Source: Sphingomonas sp. BAUL-RG-20F-R05-02
GTDB lineage: Bacteria > Pseudomonadota > Alphaproteobacteria > Sphingomonadales > Sphingomonadaceae
Assembly: GCF_022662305.1 (NCBI RefSeq)
Contig: NZ_JAKNQH010000002.1
Span: 124,001 to 188,000 of the forward strand
Direction: 5' to 3'
DNA length: 64,000 bases
Numbering within the stretch: position 1 is the first letter of the stretch; each line of letters opens with the position of its first letter. This document shows, one piece after another, positions 1-8,283 of the stretch. A model generated the notes under the pieces. That model worked only from the letters and a program-made list of their open reading frames with translations, was not told where the DNA came from and made no database searches. The position numbers and the translations under genes are program-made.

Positions 1-935
1 CCATACCCTTCCGCGAACGACGGCAGCAGCAGCGCGCGCGCACCGCGCAGCAGATCGGTCAGCGCCCGGTCCGAACAGCCGTTGCGCTCCTCGACATGGC
101 CGACCAGCGCGGGGCAGCGTTCCAGCATGTCGACGACCTGCTCGTTCTCCCACCCGCGCCGCCCGACGATGATGAGCTTCGGCACCGCAACCGCCGGCAA
201 CGACTCGGCCATCGCGCGCCACAGGTTGAGCAGCAGCAGGTGGTTCTTGCGCGGCTCGATCGTGCCGACGCAGAGGAAATACGGATCAACCGGCACCGCG
301 CCCGGTGCGGGACCGGCCGGCAGCGCCTGCGTGCCCAGCAGCGCGACGTGGAGGTCGACCTTGCGCCCGGTGCGCTCCAGCCACGGTCGCATCGATTCGG
401 CGGTCGCGGCGGAATTGGCGATCACCCCGTCCGCGCACGCCGCCATCGTCTCGATCCGCCGGCGATGGAGGTCGGCGCCGTTGGGCCGGGCATATTCGGG
501 ATAATCGATCGGGATCAGATCGTGGACGAAGCACAGAAACCGCGCCTGCTCCCGCGCGAGGATACGGCGCACCAGATCGGCCTTGGTAAGGTGATGCGGC
601 GAGGCCTGCACATAGACGCTGCCCGGTACCGGCCGTGGCGCCTCGGGCAGGAGGCCGAGCAATGCCGGCAGCACCTGCGGCAACGAACGCGGGCTGACGT
701 CGCCATCTTCCTCCGCCCAGCGTGCTTCGAGCAGATCGAGGAATCGCACTGCCTTGCCTGCCGGCAACCGCCCGTAGCGTCCGAACGGATGCACGATGGC
801 GTAGCGCAGCCGGTCGCCGTACCGTTCCTGCAATCCCCGCGCGTACGCCATCTCGACCCGGTCCACCCCCGAGGGCGTATGGTGCCGGATACGCGAAACC
901 AGTCGCGATATGTCGAGGATCACCGCTCCGCTCAT
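1..935 (-). CDS. Glycosyltransferase family 1/4, cut by left edge
   Basis: This gene starts at an ATG (935-933) and stays open to position 1, so only about 311 N-terminal residues are visible and the stop lies outside the window. The visible part has the two-domain GT-B look of retaining glycosyltransferases: an N-terminal region with the motif FVHDLIPIDYPEY, then YFLCVGTIEPRKNHLLLL and KLIIVGRRGW at the start of the nucleotide-sugar-binding domain, and LLPSFAEGYG at the edge, which is where the conserved donor-binding Glu motif begins. Its start overlaps the stop of the upstream KpsC-like gene (ATGA), so the two are translationally coupled. By context it probably adds a sugar to a capsular or other surface polysaccharide. 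The acceptor and donor cannot be read from the sequence. Confidence 0.85.
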   Translation of the reverse strand, partial: MSGAVILDISRLVSRIRHHTPSGVDRVEMAYARGLQERYGDRLRYAIVHPFGRYGRLPAGKAVRFLDLLEARWAEEDGDVSPRSLPQVLPALLGLLPEAPRPVPGSVYVQASPHHLTKADLVRRILAREQARFLCFVHDLIPIDYPEYARPNGADLHRRRIETMAACADGVIANSAATAESMRPWLERTGRKVDLHVALLGTQALPAGPAPGAVPVDPYFLCVGTIEPRKNHLLLLNLWRAMAESLPAVAVPKLIIVGRRGWENEQVVDMLERCPALVGHVEERNGCSDRALTDLLRGARALLLPSFAEGY

Positions 936-2533
936 GTCCGCCGCTTCATCAGTCGTCCCTGCACCTGCTTCAGCCGCGTTACCCAGCCGAGCCGGTTGTG
1001 CGCGGCGCCGTCCTGCATCCGGCGGATCAGGATTTCGGGCGCGCACGGCAACCCAGTAACCGGATCGAGGTAGCGCGGATAGGCAATCAAAACCCCTGCG
1101 ACCAGCGCGTCCAGCGTCAGCGCCCGGCCGCGCCGATCCGGCACGGCAGCAAGATCGCGCGTCAGCCCCCAGCCGGCGTAGAACGGCACGCCGTGGCAGG
1201 TCACGTCCCGCCCGCGCAACAGCGCCTCGAACCCGCTCAATGAGGTGAGCACGTGGACACCATCGACGATATCGAGCAACGCCGCCATGCCGCCGCCGCG
1301 CACCACCCGGTCGGCATGAAGCAGCGCATCGGCATCGCGCACCGCGCCGACGCGGTGGCCTGCATCGACGTCGGGGTGCGGCCGGAACCAGATTTCGGCA
1401 TCCGGCTCCAGCGCGCGAGCGCGACGCACCAGATCGAGATTGCTGGTCAGCCCCGCGCCGCCGAGCCGCACCGACATATCATCCTCGACCTGCCCCGGCA
1501 CCAGCACCAACCGCTTGCCCGGTGCCCGCTCCGGAAAGACATGCGCGCCGCCACTGGCGTATTTGCTGATCCCCGCCCGCACGATCGTGTCGCGCAGATG
1601 CGCCGCGCGGGCGAGCAGTTCGGGCGAGAAGTCGTCGTGCGCGAGCAGGTGTTCGAGGTCGCTCTCCCGCGCCGGATCGTAATGGATGCCGCGCCGGTCA
1701 ACCGTTACCGATGAAGGCGGCACCAGATTGCTGCCCAGTCCGACCGATCGCACGAACCCGTCCTCGACGCGCACCAGCGGCACGCCCTGCGCCGCCGCCT
1801 GCTCCACCATCGCCGCCGATACGCGGGATGGCCACACCGCCACCGCCCCGCCCTGCCGACGCGCATAGCCAAGCGCGCTGGCTTCGGAACGGAAGAAGCG
1901 CAGCCGCTGCGTCGGCGTCCACAGGAACCGCGCGATCTCGCGCCGTTTCCACCAGCTAAATCCGCAGCCGGCGACGATCCCGCGGTTCGCCTCGAACAGC
2001 CGCCGCCACTGCGCCAGCCGTGCGATCGTCTCATCGATGCCCGCCGCCGCGCCGGAGTACGGGTCGCGGTACTGCGTGGTCAGCAGATCGGCCGCGACGC
2101 AGCCGCGCTGCGCCGCCGGGTCCGCACCCGGCACCCCGAAGCGCCCGACGGACAGCAGCCGGACCTCACATCCCGCGATAATCGCCAGCGCCACCCACGG
2201 ATCGTCCCCGTGTGCGATCAGCGTAAGCCCGGCACGAAACAGCGACCACGGATCGGTCGCGTTGTCACGCGGCACCGCCAGCACCGTCGCGGAATCGATC
2301 CCGTCGAGCAGCGAGCCAGCCTCCGCCAAGCTCCCGTGCACGATCGTGGTGGCGCTGCCGAGCGTGGCGGGCGCCGCCCAGAAGCACCCGCCGACGCGCG
2401 CGGTGCAGATTGCGTCGAGCAACCGGTCGATCGCGCTTGGCGTCACCAGTTCAGCCGGTGGCGCATCACCGGCGCGCGACACGGTGGCGTCAACGCCGGG
2501 AAACGGCGGTGCACGGAGCAACGGTGTGTCCAT
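932..2533 (-). CDS. KpsC-like capsular polysaccharide (beta-Kdo) transferase
   Basis: The 533-residue product carries the signature of the KpsC/LipB capsule family: VEDGFVRSVGLGS around residue 257, LVLVPGQVEDDMS around 343, FRPHPDVDAGH around 383 and FYAGWGLTRD around 453. Family members such as KpsC are cytoplasmic Kdo transferases that build the poly-Kdo linker between lipid and capsule. Full-length KpsC carries two catalytic modules and is roughly 670 residues or more. Here one complete module is recognisable (about residues 190-510) behind a divergent N-terminal 190 residues. The gene is followed by a coupled glycosyltransferase and preceded by the CMP-Kdo genes, which supplies the donor substrate locally. 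It could instead be a related KpsS-type enzyme. Confidence 0.8.
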   Translation of the reverse strand: MDTPLLRAPPFPGVDATVSRAGDAPPAELVTPSAIDRLLDAICTARVGGCFWAAPATLGSATTIVHGSLAEAGSLLDGIDSATVLAVPRDNATDPWSLFRAGLTLIAHGDDPWVALAIIAGCEVRLLSVGRFGVPGADPAAQRGCVAADLLTTQYRDPYSGAAAGIDETIARLAQWRRLFEANRGIVAGCGFSWWKRREIARFLWTPTQRLRFFRSEASALGYARRQGGAVAVWPSRVSAAMVEQAAAQGVPLVRVEDGFVRSVGLGSNLVPPSSVTVDRRGIHYDPARESDLEHLLAHDDFSPELLARAAHLRDTIVRAGISKYASGGAHVFPERAPGKRLVLVPGQVEDDMSVRLGGAGLTSNLDLVRRARALEPDAEIWFRPHPDVDAGHRVGAVRDADALLHADRVVRGGGMAALLDIVDGVHVLTSLSGFEALLRGRDVTCHGVPFYAGWGLTRDLAAVPDRRGRALTLDALVAGVLIAYPRYLDPVTGLPCAPEILIRRMQDGAAHNRLGWVTRLKQVQGRLMKRRT

Positions 2534-2616
2534 CGGCGTGCTAGAGGGCGGCTGCGCGGATCATCACGCGCGCTGTCGGGGAAGTGCCGCTGCGTTGCAA
2601 GCGCGGCGTGACGCCC

Positions 2617-3225
2617 TCAAGGCCGCTGGTCCCAGCCGAGCAGGCGGAGAACACCCGCCTCGCGCACGATCGTGCCGTAGGCGCCCGTGCGCAGCTTCAG
2701 CGAGGGCAACGCCGCCGCTTGCCGCTGCAATCCGGCATCGGACAACACAGCAAAGCGCGCCGCGCCGTTGCTGGTGACGATCAGCACCCGGCCTGCTCCC
2801 TGCGCCCATAGTGCACGCCAGCCGGAGAGGCGGCGTTCGGCATCGACGATCCAGCCATCCGGCGCACGCGCCGCCGAGTCCCAGGCATCGAGCGCAGCAT
2901 GGCCGATGCGGGCGAGCACATCTTCCTCACGCTGTCCTTCGTCGGGGCCGTGGTCGATCTCGGTCAGCCAGTCCGCCGTGGACAGATCGGGCGCACCCGT
3001 GCGATCGGCCAGCATCGCCTCGGCGGTCGCACGCGTGCGCTGAAGTGGCGCGGCGAGCACCCGGTCGAACGTCTCGCCCGCAAACGCCGCGCCAAGCGCC
3101 CGCGCCTGCGCCACACCGCTCGCGACCAGCGGAAGGTCGGTGCGCGCCCCGATCCGGCGCGGCGGCTCGCCCGCGTCAAAGGTATTGCCGTGGCGGACGA
3201 TCGTGACGATCAGGTCAGCCGGCAT
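2617..3225 (-). CDS. Histidine phosphatase superfamily protein (RHG motif)
   Basis: The start was placed at the ATG 3225-3223, which shares one base with the kdsB stop (TGATG); a longer reading upstream is only kdsB read in another frame. The 202-residue product begins TIVRHGNTFDAG, the phosphohistidine RHG motif of the phosphoglycerate mutase/acid phosphatase superfamily. It continues with DRVLAAPLQRTRATAEAM, the second conserved arginine region, an acidic ENDHGP-like stretch read here as EIDHGPDEGQ, and VLIVTSNGAARF, where the second catalytic His of the family is usually found but an Asn (SNG) is present. No signal peptide is seen, so it should be cytoplasmic. Tight coupling to kdsB suggests a role in Kdo or capsule precursor metabolism, which is inference. 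Confidence 0.78.
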   Translation of the reverse strand: MPADLIVTIVRHGNTFDAGEPPRRIGARTDLPLVASGVAQARALGAAFAGETFDRVLAAPLQRTRATAEAMLADRTGAPDLSTADWLTEIDHGPDEGQREEDVLARIGHAALDAWDSAARAPDGWIVDAERRLSGWRALWAQGAGRVLIVTSNGAARFAVLSDAGLQRQAAALPSLKLRTGAYGTIVREAGVLRLLGWDQRP

Positions 3226-4067
3226 CACGTCCACGCCAGATGCGGTTCGCCATGCTCGGCGATCAGCGCCTCCGCCATTGCGACATCCTCGGGCATGTCG
3301 ATGCCCGACATCGCGTGGCGCGGCGGCGCGACCTCCACGGTCAGGATGTCCGCGCCCGATTCGAGGAAACGGAGCTGCTCCAGCCCCTCCAGCACCTCGT
3401 ACGGCGTCGGCGTGGTCTCCTCGAAGCGGCGCAGCGCGGCATAGCGATACGCGTACAGCCCGATGTGGCGGTACACCGGCGACAGATCGCCCGACGCGCG
3501 CAACGCCGCCTCGCCACGGATCGCGGGTATGACGGTCTTCGAGAACCACAAGGCGCGATCGTCCGCACCCCGCACGCAGGTGGTGCCGCTGAACGGCGAC
3601 GCCAGCTTGTGCCGGCGCAGCGCATCGAGTGCGGCCCAGTCGAGCCGCACCACCGGCGTCGCGACCGCGCAGTCGGCGGCACGCAGCGCGTGGATCAACG
3701 CGGCGATCATCGACGGCGCCGCGAACGGCGCATCACCTTGCAGGTTGACGACGATCGGCGGCGGCACCGACCGGCCGCGCGCGACCGCCCACGCCCGGCC
3801 GGAGCCGGAGCTGATCACGGTGTCGGTCATCACCACCTCGCAGCCGAGATCCCGCGCGTGATCGGCGATGCGGGGATCGTCGGTCGCGACGACCACATCG
3901 GCGTTGCCGACGCGGGCGGCACCTTCGCGTGCGATCGCGACGACCCGCGATAACAGGCTGCGGCCGGCAATCTCTATCAGCGGTTTGCCCGGCAGCCGGG
4001 TCGAGCCGTAGCGCGCCGGTATGACGATAAGATCCGGGGGCAGGTCCGGGGGCAGATCGGAACGCAC
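3225..4067 (-). CDS. kdsB: 3-deoxy-manno-octulosonate cytidylyltransferase (CMP-Kdo synthetase)
   Basis: KdsB activates Kdo with CTP to give CMP-Kdo, the donor for lipopolysaccharide core and capsule linker synthesis. The product shows the nucleotide-binding N-terminus LIVIPARYGSTRLPGKPL (about residues 13-30), DVVVATDDPRI, VVNLQGDAPF (about 107) and the C-terminal HIGLYAYRYAALRRF (about 203). The start is uncertain: no ATG is available after the kpsF stop. A GTG at 4067 gives 280 residues, while a TTG at 4094 would overlap kpsF. The family is usually about 250 residues, and the extra N-terminus is a proline-rich DLPPDLPPDL made by a 12-bp tandem duplication. It overlaps the histidine phosphatase gene by one base. 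Confidence 0.88.
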   Translation of the reverse strand: MRSDLPPDLPPDLIVIPARYGSTRLPGKPLIEIAGRSLLSRVVAIAREGAARVGNADVVVATDDPRIADHARDLGCEVVMTDTVISSGSGRAWAVARGRSVPPPIVVNLQGDAPFAAPSMIAALIHALRAADCAVATPVVRLDWAALDALRRHKLASPFSGTTCVRGADDRALWFSKTVIPAIRGEAALRASGDLSPVYRHIGLYAYRYAALRRFEETTPTPYEVLEGLEQLRFLESGADILTVEVAPPRHAMSGIDMPEDVAMAEALIAEHGEPHLAWT

Positions 4068-4086
4068 GCCGGCCGGCAGTATCGCG

Positions 4087-5088
4087 TCAGGCAACGCCTG
4101 CCCGCAGGATATCGTGGAGGTGGATCGCGCCGACCAGCCGCTCGTTCTCGCAGACGAACAGCACCGACACCGCACGTTCGTTGAGGATGCGCAGTGCATC
4201 CGAACTCAGCGTCTCCGGCACGATCGAGATCGGCGTCGCGGTCATGTGGTGGCGAATGTCGTCGCCGAGATGCTGGCTGGTGAAGCTGCGGCGAAGATCG
4301 CCATCGGTGAACGCGCCCACCAGCCGGTCGTCTTCATCCACCACCGCGGTACAGCCGTAACGCTTGCGGCTCATCTCGATCGTCGCGTCGACCAGGCTCG
4401 CGCCGATCCGCACCACCGGCACGTCGTCACCACGCGCCATCAACTGGCCGACCGTGGCAAGCTGCGCGCCGAGCCGGCCACCGGGGTGGAAGGTGAGGAA
4501 GTCCGACCGGGTAAAGCCGCGCCGCTCGATCAGCGCAATCGCCAGCGCATCGCCCAGCACGACCTGGACCGTGGTCGACGAGGTCGGTGCGAGTTCGTTC
4601 GGGCACGCCTCGCGCACCTGCGGCAGCGCAAGGCAGATGTCCGCCGCACGCCCGGCGGTGCTGTCGGGGCACGCGGTGGCGACGATCAGCGTCACGCCGA
4701 AGCGGCGACAATACGCGATGATATCGCCCAGTTCGGTGGTTTCGCCCGACCAGCTCAGCGCCAGCACGGTGTCGCCATGGCCGATCATGCCAAGATCACC
4801 GTGACTCGCGTCACCGGGGTGGAGGAACATGGCGGGCGTACCAGTCGACGTCATCGTCGCGGCGATCTTGCGCGCGACCAGACCGCTCTTGCCCATGCCG
4901 CTGACGATCAAGCGGCCGCTGTGCGAACTGATCTTGCTGACGGAGGCGACGAAACTGTCGCGCAACGGCGCCATACGGAGCGCATCCGACAGCGCGCGCA
5001 GCGCATCCATCTCGATTCGCGTCGTGCGCAGGGCTGATAATAGCCCTGATTCGTCGTACCCACCTGGAGCCGTCGCCTGCATAGTCAT
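4087..5088 (-). CDS. kpsF: Arabinose-5-phosphate isomerase, KpsF/GutQ family (SIS + two CBS domains)
   Basis: The enzyme interconverts ribulose-5-phosphate and arabinose-5-phosphate, the first committed step of Kdo synthesis. The N-terminal SIS domain (about residues 40-190) shows GRLIVSGMGKSGLVARKIA, FLHPGDASHGDLGM and LALSWSGETTEL. The C-terminal CBS pair (about 205-333) includes CTAVVDEDDRLVGAFTDGDLRR and VSVLFVCENERLVGAIHLHD. The start was placed at ATG 5088; GTG 5097 and ATG 5082 are alternatives, and none has a strong ribosome-binding site. Capsule-locus KpsF paralogues and housekeeping KdsD look alike, so the symbol reflects the capsule context. It is divergent from kdsA across a gap of about 150 bases that must hold both promoters. 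Confidence 0.9.
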   Translation of the reverse strand: MTMQATAPGGYDESGLLSALRTTRIEMDALRALSDALRMAPLRDSFVASVSKISSHSGRLIVSGMGKSGLVARKIAATMTSTGTPAMFLHPGDASHGDLGMIGHGDTVLALSWSGETTELGDIIAYCRRFGVTLIVATACPDSTAGRAADICLALPQVREACPNELAPTSSTTVQVVLGDALAIALIERRGFTRSDFLTFHPGGRLGAQLATVGQLMARGDDVPVVRIGASLVDATIEMSRKRYGCTAVVDEDDRLVGAFTDGDLRRSFTSQHLGDDIRHHMTATPISIVPETLSSDALRILNERAVSVLFVCENERLVGAIHLHDILRAGVA

Positions 5089-5236
5089 ACTCAACACTCG
5101 CGCATCGGACGGATACCGTCCCCCTAAAGCGCCATCGCATTGACTTCCAGCACTTCAGCGGCGCAGGGAAGCGGCAAGCGACCGCCTGTTCTCCTAGAGA
5201 GACGAGCGTATGCAGGGCAAGGAACAAAGGACGATT

Positions 5237-6094
5237 ATGCTTCTGTGTGGCAAGGAGATTGGTCCAGATCGGCGCATCTTCTTCATCGCCGGCCCGTGCG
5301 TCATCGAAAGCGAGTCGTTCACGCTGGCAACGGCGGAGCGGCTCCGCGCGATCGGCGAGCGGCTCGGCGTGCTGCTGATCTACAAAAGCTCGTTCGACAA
5401 GGCGAACCGCAGTTCCGGCACGTCGTTTCGCGGTCCGGGCATCGACGAAGGCCTTCGCATCCTCGAGAAAGTCCGGGCCGAAACCGGTCTGCCGGTACTG
5501 ACCGACGTGCATGACGAGGCGCAGGTGCGTGCCGTCGCGCAGGTGGTCGACGTGTTGCAGACCCCCGCCTTCCTCGCCCGCCAGACCGATTTCATCGCGG
5601 CGGTGGCGGCGTGCGGAAAGCCGGTCAACATCAAGAAGGCGCAGTTCCTCGCCCCCGCCGACATGACCCACGTCGTCGCCAAGGCGCGCGCGGCGGCCGA
5701 AGCGGCCGGCGTGCCGTCGGACGCGTTCATGGTGTGCGAACGCGGTGCAAGCTTCGGCTACAACAACCTCGTTTCCGACATGCGCAGCCTTGCCATCATG
5801 CGCGCGACCGGCTGTCCGGTCGTGTTCGACGCCACCCATTCGGTGCAGTTGCCGGGCGGGCAAGGCACCACCTCGGGCGGGACGCGCGAGCATGTGCCGG
5901 TGCTGGCGCGCGCGGCGGTGGCGGCGGGCGTGTCGGGCCTGTTCATGGAGACGCACCCCGATCCGACGAAAGCGATGTCGGACGGCCCCAATAGCTGGCC
6001 GCTCGACCGGCTCGAGCCGCTGCTGGAGCGGCTGCTGGCGATCGACACGGTGGTGAAAAGCGCCCCGCTCGAGGAGCAGGATCTGGTCGCCTGA
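5237..6094 (+). CDS. kdsA: 3-deoxy-8-phosphooctulonate synthase (Kdo-8-P synthase)
   Basis: KdsA condenses arabinose-5-phosphate with phosphoenolpyruvate to Kdo-8-phosphate in the cytoplasm. The 285-residue product has [10 protein letters not shown] at residues 17-25, [37 protein letters not shown] and [20 protein letters not shown]. The Cys in GPCVIES, together with the His, Glu and Asp in the later motifs, matches the metal-dependent class of Kdo-8-P synthases. The metal-independent E. coli enzyme has Asn at that place. The start was chosen at ATG 5237 because AAAGGA lies a few bases upstream; an in-frame ATG at 5210 is possible. It is divergent from kpsF and supplies the same pathway. Confidence 0.95.
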   Translation: MLLCGKEIGPDRRIFFIAGPCVIESESFTLATAERLRAIGERLGVLLIYKSSFDKANRSSGTSFRGPGIDEGLRILEKVRAETGLPVLTDVHDEAQVRAVAQVVDVLQTPAFLARQTDFIAAVAACGKPVNIKKAQFLAPADMTHVVAKARAAAEAAGVPSDAFMVCERGASFGYNNLVSDMRSLAIMRATGCPVVFDATHSVQLPGGQGTTSGGTREHVPVLARAAVAAGVSGLFMETHPDPTKAMSDGPNSWPLDRLEPLLERLLAIDTVVKSAPLEEQDLVA

Positions 6095-6132
6095 TCGCGC
6101 AACCCGGCCCGGCACCTGCGCGTTAAGTCGTT

Positions 6133-6438
6133 ATGTTCGCACATGTTCCTGTTTCCATTGGCATCCAGCTGGCGTGCTGGGCGCTGGGCCGGCGGCTTGG
6201 TGCTTCGACCCGGGCGTCGCTGTGGCTCGGCTGTTTCGCCGGTGCCGCAGCGTGCATCATGCGCGAGATCACGCAGCGCGAATACCAGTGGATCGAGCAG
6301 TTCGGCGGCGGCCACCGCGCCAATATGCCGGGCTATGCCGGGCTGGAAATATGGGACTGGAACGCGCACTCGCTGTCCGAAACCGCCGTGGCGATCGCGG
6401 CGTCGGTGGCGCTGGCGGCGGTGGTCACGCGGCGGTAG
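6133..6438 (+). CDS. Small hypothetical membrane protein
   Basis: I do not recognise this 101-residue protein. It has hydrophobic stretches near residues 5-25, 28-44 and 80-97 that could be two or three membrane segments, separated by a polar part with QREYQWIEQFGGGHRANMPGY. It lies 38 bases downstream of kdsA on the same strand, so it may be cotranscribed, but the ribosome-binding site is weak. The third-position GC bias fits a real gene. Confidence 0.5.
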   Translation: MFAHVPVSIGIQLACWALGRRLGASTRASLWLGCFAGAAACIMREITQREYQWIEQFGGGHRANMPGYAGLEIWDWNAHSLSETAVAIAASVALAAVVTRR

Positions 6439-6460
6439 CGCCCGGCCGACCGGCACGCGA

Positions 6461-7123
6461 TCATCGGCCTGCGTCCACCCCCTCGCGGATTCGCACATGG
6501 CGCACCCGCACATGGCTCAAGGTCGTGCGCAGGCCGAAGTGCCCGCTTGTATAGGGTTGCTCGTCCCGCAGCGTGAACAGCCGCACCCCGTCGCGCTCGA
6601 CCGCCACGGTATGGCCATCGGCGATCAGCCGGATGTGCGTCCAGACGTTCGGTTTCAGCATGTCGGCGGCTGCGTGGCGGTCGTCCTCGGCCCGTAGCGG
6701 CCGGTCACCGGGCCGACCGATATACCGGCGGAAGCGCGTGGTCGTATTGCGGTTGCCGCCGATGCCGACATAATAGGTCTGAAGCGTGTCATAGGCCGCA
6801 AACGCGCCGCTGCGCGGATGCGCCAGCACCGACCCGCCACCGACCTCGCGGGCCATCCAGAACGCGTTGAGATCGCTCACCGTATCGTTGGTGCCGCCAT
6901 GATCCACCATCATCGCATCGAACGCGATGGTGACCGGCGCGTGCAACGGCGTGCGCCACCACAGCGTCAGCCCCTTGGGCGTATCGATGTCGATGGTGCC
7001 GTGTCGCTCGGAGACACGGGCCTGCGGCGACTCGGCCTCGATCGACCAGTGTGTCAGCTTCGCAGAAGCGGCGGCGGGGATCGCGACCGCGAAGAGCGCC
7101 CATGCCGCGTAGTATGACCTCAT
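6461..7123 (-). CDS. Secreted protein, possible DUF6250 / concanavalin-A-like fold
   Basis: The start is at ATG 7123, preceded by AGGAG. The 220-residue product has a clear signal peptide (MRSYYAAWALFAVAIPAAASA), so it should be exported. The mature part is rich in aromatic residues and beta-strand patterns, with GLTLWWRTPLHAPVTIAFDA, DLNAFWMAREVGGG and a C-terminal WTHIRLIADGHTVAVERDG, which resemble concanavalin-A-like lectin/glucanase proteins annotated as DUF6250. The family assignment is from memory and is not certain, and no catalytic residues can be named. It is divergent from a secreted esterase-like gene at 7293, suggesting a shared function on an acetylated polysaccharide. Confidence 0.6.
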   Translation of the reverse strand: MRSYYAAWALFAVAIPAAASAKLTHWSIEAESPQARVSERHGTIDIDTPKGLTLWWRTPLHAPVTIAFDAMMVDHGGTNDTVSDLNAFWMAREVGGGSVLAHPRSGAFAAYDTLQTYYVGIGGNRNTTTRFRRYIGRPGDRPLRAEDDRHAAADMLKPNVWTHIRLIADGHTVAVERDGVRLFTLRDEQPYTSGHFGLRTTLSHVRVRHVRIREGVDAGR

Positions 7124-7292
7124 GCGCTGCTCCTGTCGTCGGGGGGCGGCGCGCATAACGCAATGTGAAACGATATTCCACGATATGGTTGTTGTTGCTT
7201 GGGATAGGGCGTAAACATCTTGCACCGTTCTGGCAGAAGACGGGCCAGCATGGCGACACATAGCGGAGGATGCGTTCGATGGACCTTGAGGC

Positions 7293-8276
7293 ATGACGAG
7301 CCGCCGCACTGTGCTGGCCGGCGCACTCGCCGGGATGTTGCCGCTGCCGCTGCACGCACAGGGGTCGCTGCGCGCACCCGACACGGCGTTCGAGGTCGAG
7401 CGTTTCCCGCTCTGGCCGAAGGCGCCGCCCGGCGGCGACGGTCTCACCGTCGCGGATCAGTTCGTGCAGCGCTCCGCCAGCCGTCCGGACCCGGAGGATA
7501 TCGCCTGGCCGCATGTCGCCACACCCATGCTGACGGTGGTGAAGCCCGCCCGCCCCAACGGTGCGGCGGTGCTGATCTGTCCCGGCGGCGGGTATGCCCG
7601 CGTCGCGGTCGGCCGGCAGGGCAGCGGCATCGCGCGCGATTTTGCCGCGCGCGGCATCACCGCCTTCGAGCTGCTGTACCGCCTGCCGCACGATGGCTGG
7701 GCGGCAGGCCCCGACGCGCCGCTTCAGGATGCGCAACGGGCGATGCGGGTGATCCGCGCCGGCGCTGGCACGCGCTGGACGATCGATCCCGCGCATGTCG
7801 CCGTCACCGGATATTCGGCGGGCGGGCATCTCGCCGCGCGGCTGGCGTCTCGGTCGGCGCAGGCGGTCTACACCCAGACCGACGCCACCGACCGGCTGTC
7901 GGCACGGCCGATGGTGGCGGGGCTGTTCTTTCCGGTCATCACCATGCTCGACGATGGCGTGCATGCGCAGTCGCGCCGCGAGTTGCTGGGGTCCCACGCC
8001 GCCGATGCCGAATGGCAACGCCGCTACGCCGCGCAACTCGATCTGCCCGCCGACATGCCGCCGAGCTATGTCGCCTGCAACGGCGACGATCCGGTCGTGC
8101 CGATGCGCAACAGCCTGCTGATGTACGAGGCGCTCCACGCCGCCAAGGTGCCGGCCGCGCTCACCGTGTACGAACATGGCGGCCACGGCCCGCCGAGCGC
8201 GCACAAGGACGGGACGCCGGTCGACTGGGTGGGTGCGTTCCTCGGCTTCACGCGCGACCACGGCTGGCCGGGCTGA
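7293..8276 (+). CDS. Exported alpha/beta hydrolase, acetyl-xylan-esterase-like
   Basis: The 327-residue product begins MTSRRTVLAGALAGMLPLPLHAQG, an N-terminal export signal with a Tat-like start followed by a hydrophobic stretch. It contains an alpha/beta-hydrolase fold: the oxyanion-region motif CPGGGYARV near residue 92, the nucleophile elbow VAVTGYSAGGHLAAR near 170, the acid region CNGDDPVVP near 263 and the catalytic His in YEHGGHGPP near 294. Proteins of this pattern include acetyl-xylan and other carbohydrate esterases. The divergent neighbour is also secreted, and the pair may act on one extracellular polysaccharide. The exact substrate is unknown. Confidence 0.8.
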   Translation: MTSRRTVLAGALAGMLPLPLHAQGSLRAPDTAFEVERFPLWPKAPPGGDGLTVADQFVQRSASRPDPEDIAWPHVATPMLTVVKPARPNGAAVLICPGGGYARVAVGRQGSGIARDFAARGITAFELLYRLPHDGWAAGPDAPLQDAQRAMRVIRAGAGTRWTIDPAHVAVTGYSAGGHLAARLASRSAQAVYTQTDATDRLSARPMVAGLFFPVITMLDDGVHAQSRRELLGSHAADAEWQRRYAAQLDLPADMPPSYVACNGDDPVVPMRNSLLMYEALHAAKVPAALTVYEHGGHGPPSAHKDGTPVDWVGAFLGFTRDHGWPG

Positions 8277-8283
8277 ACGGTGT

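Noticed and set aside
4811..6115. Long minus-strand open reading frame opposite kdsA (434 codons).
   Set aside because: It is Arg/His-rich antisense sequence of high-GC coding DNA, and kdsA on the plus strand is fully conserved.
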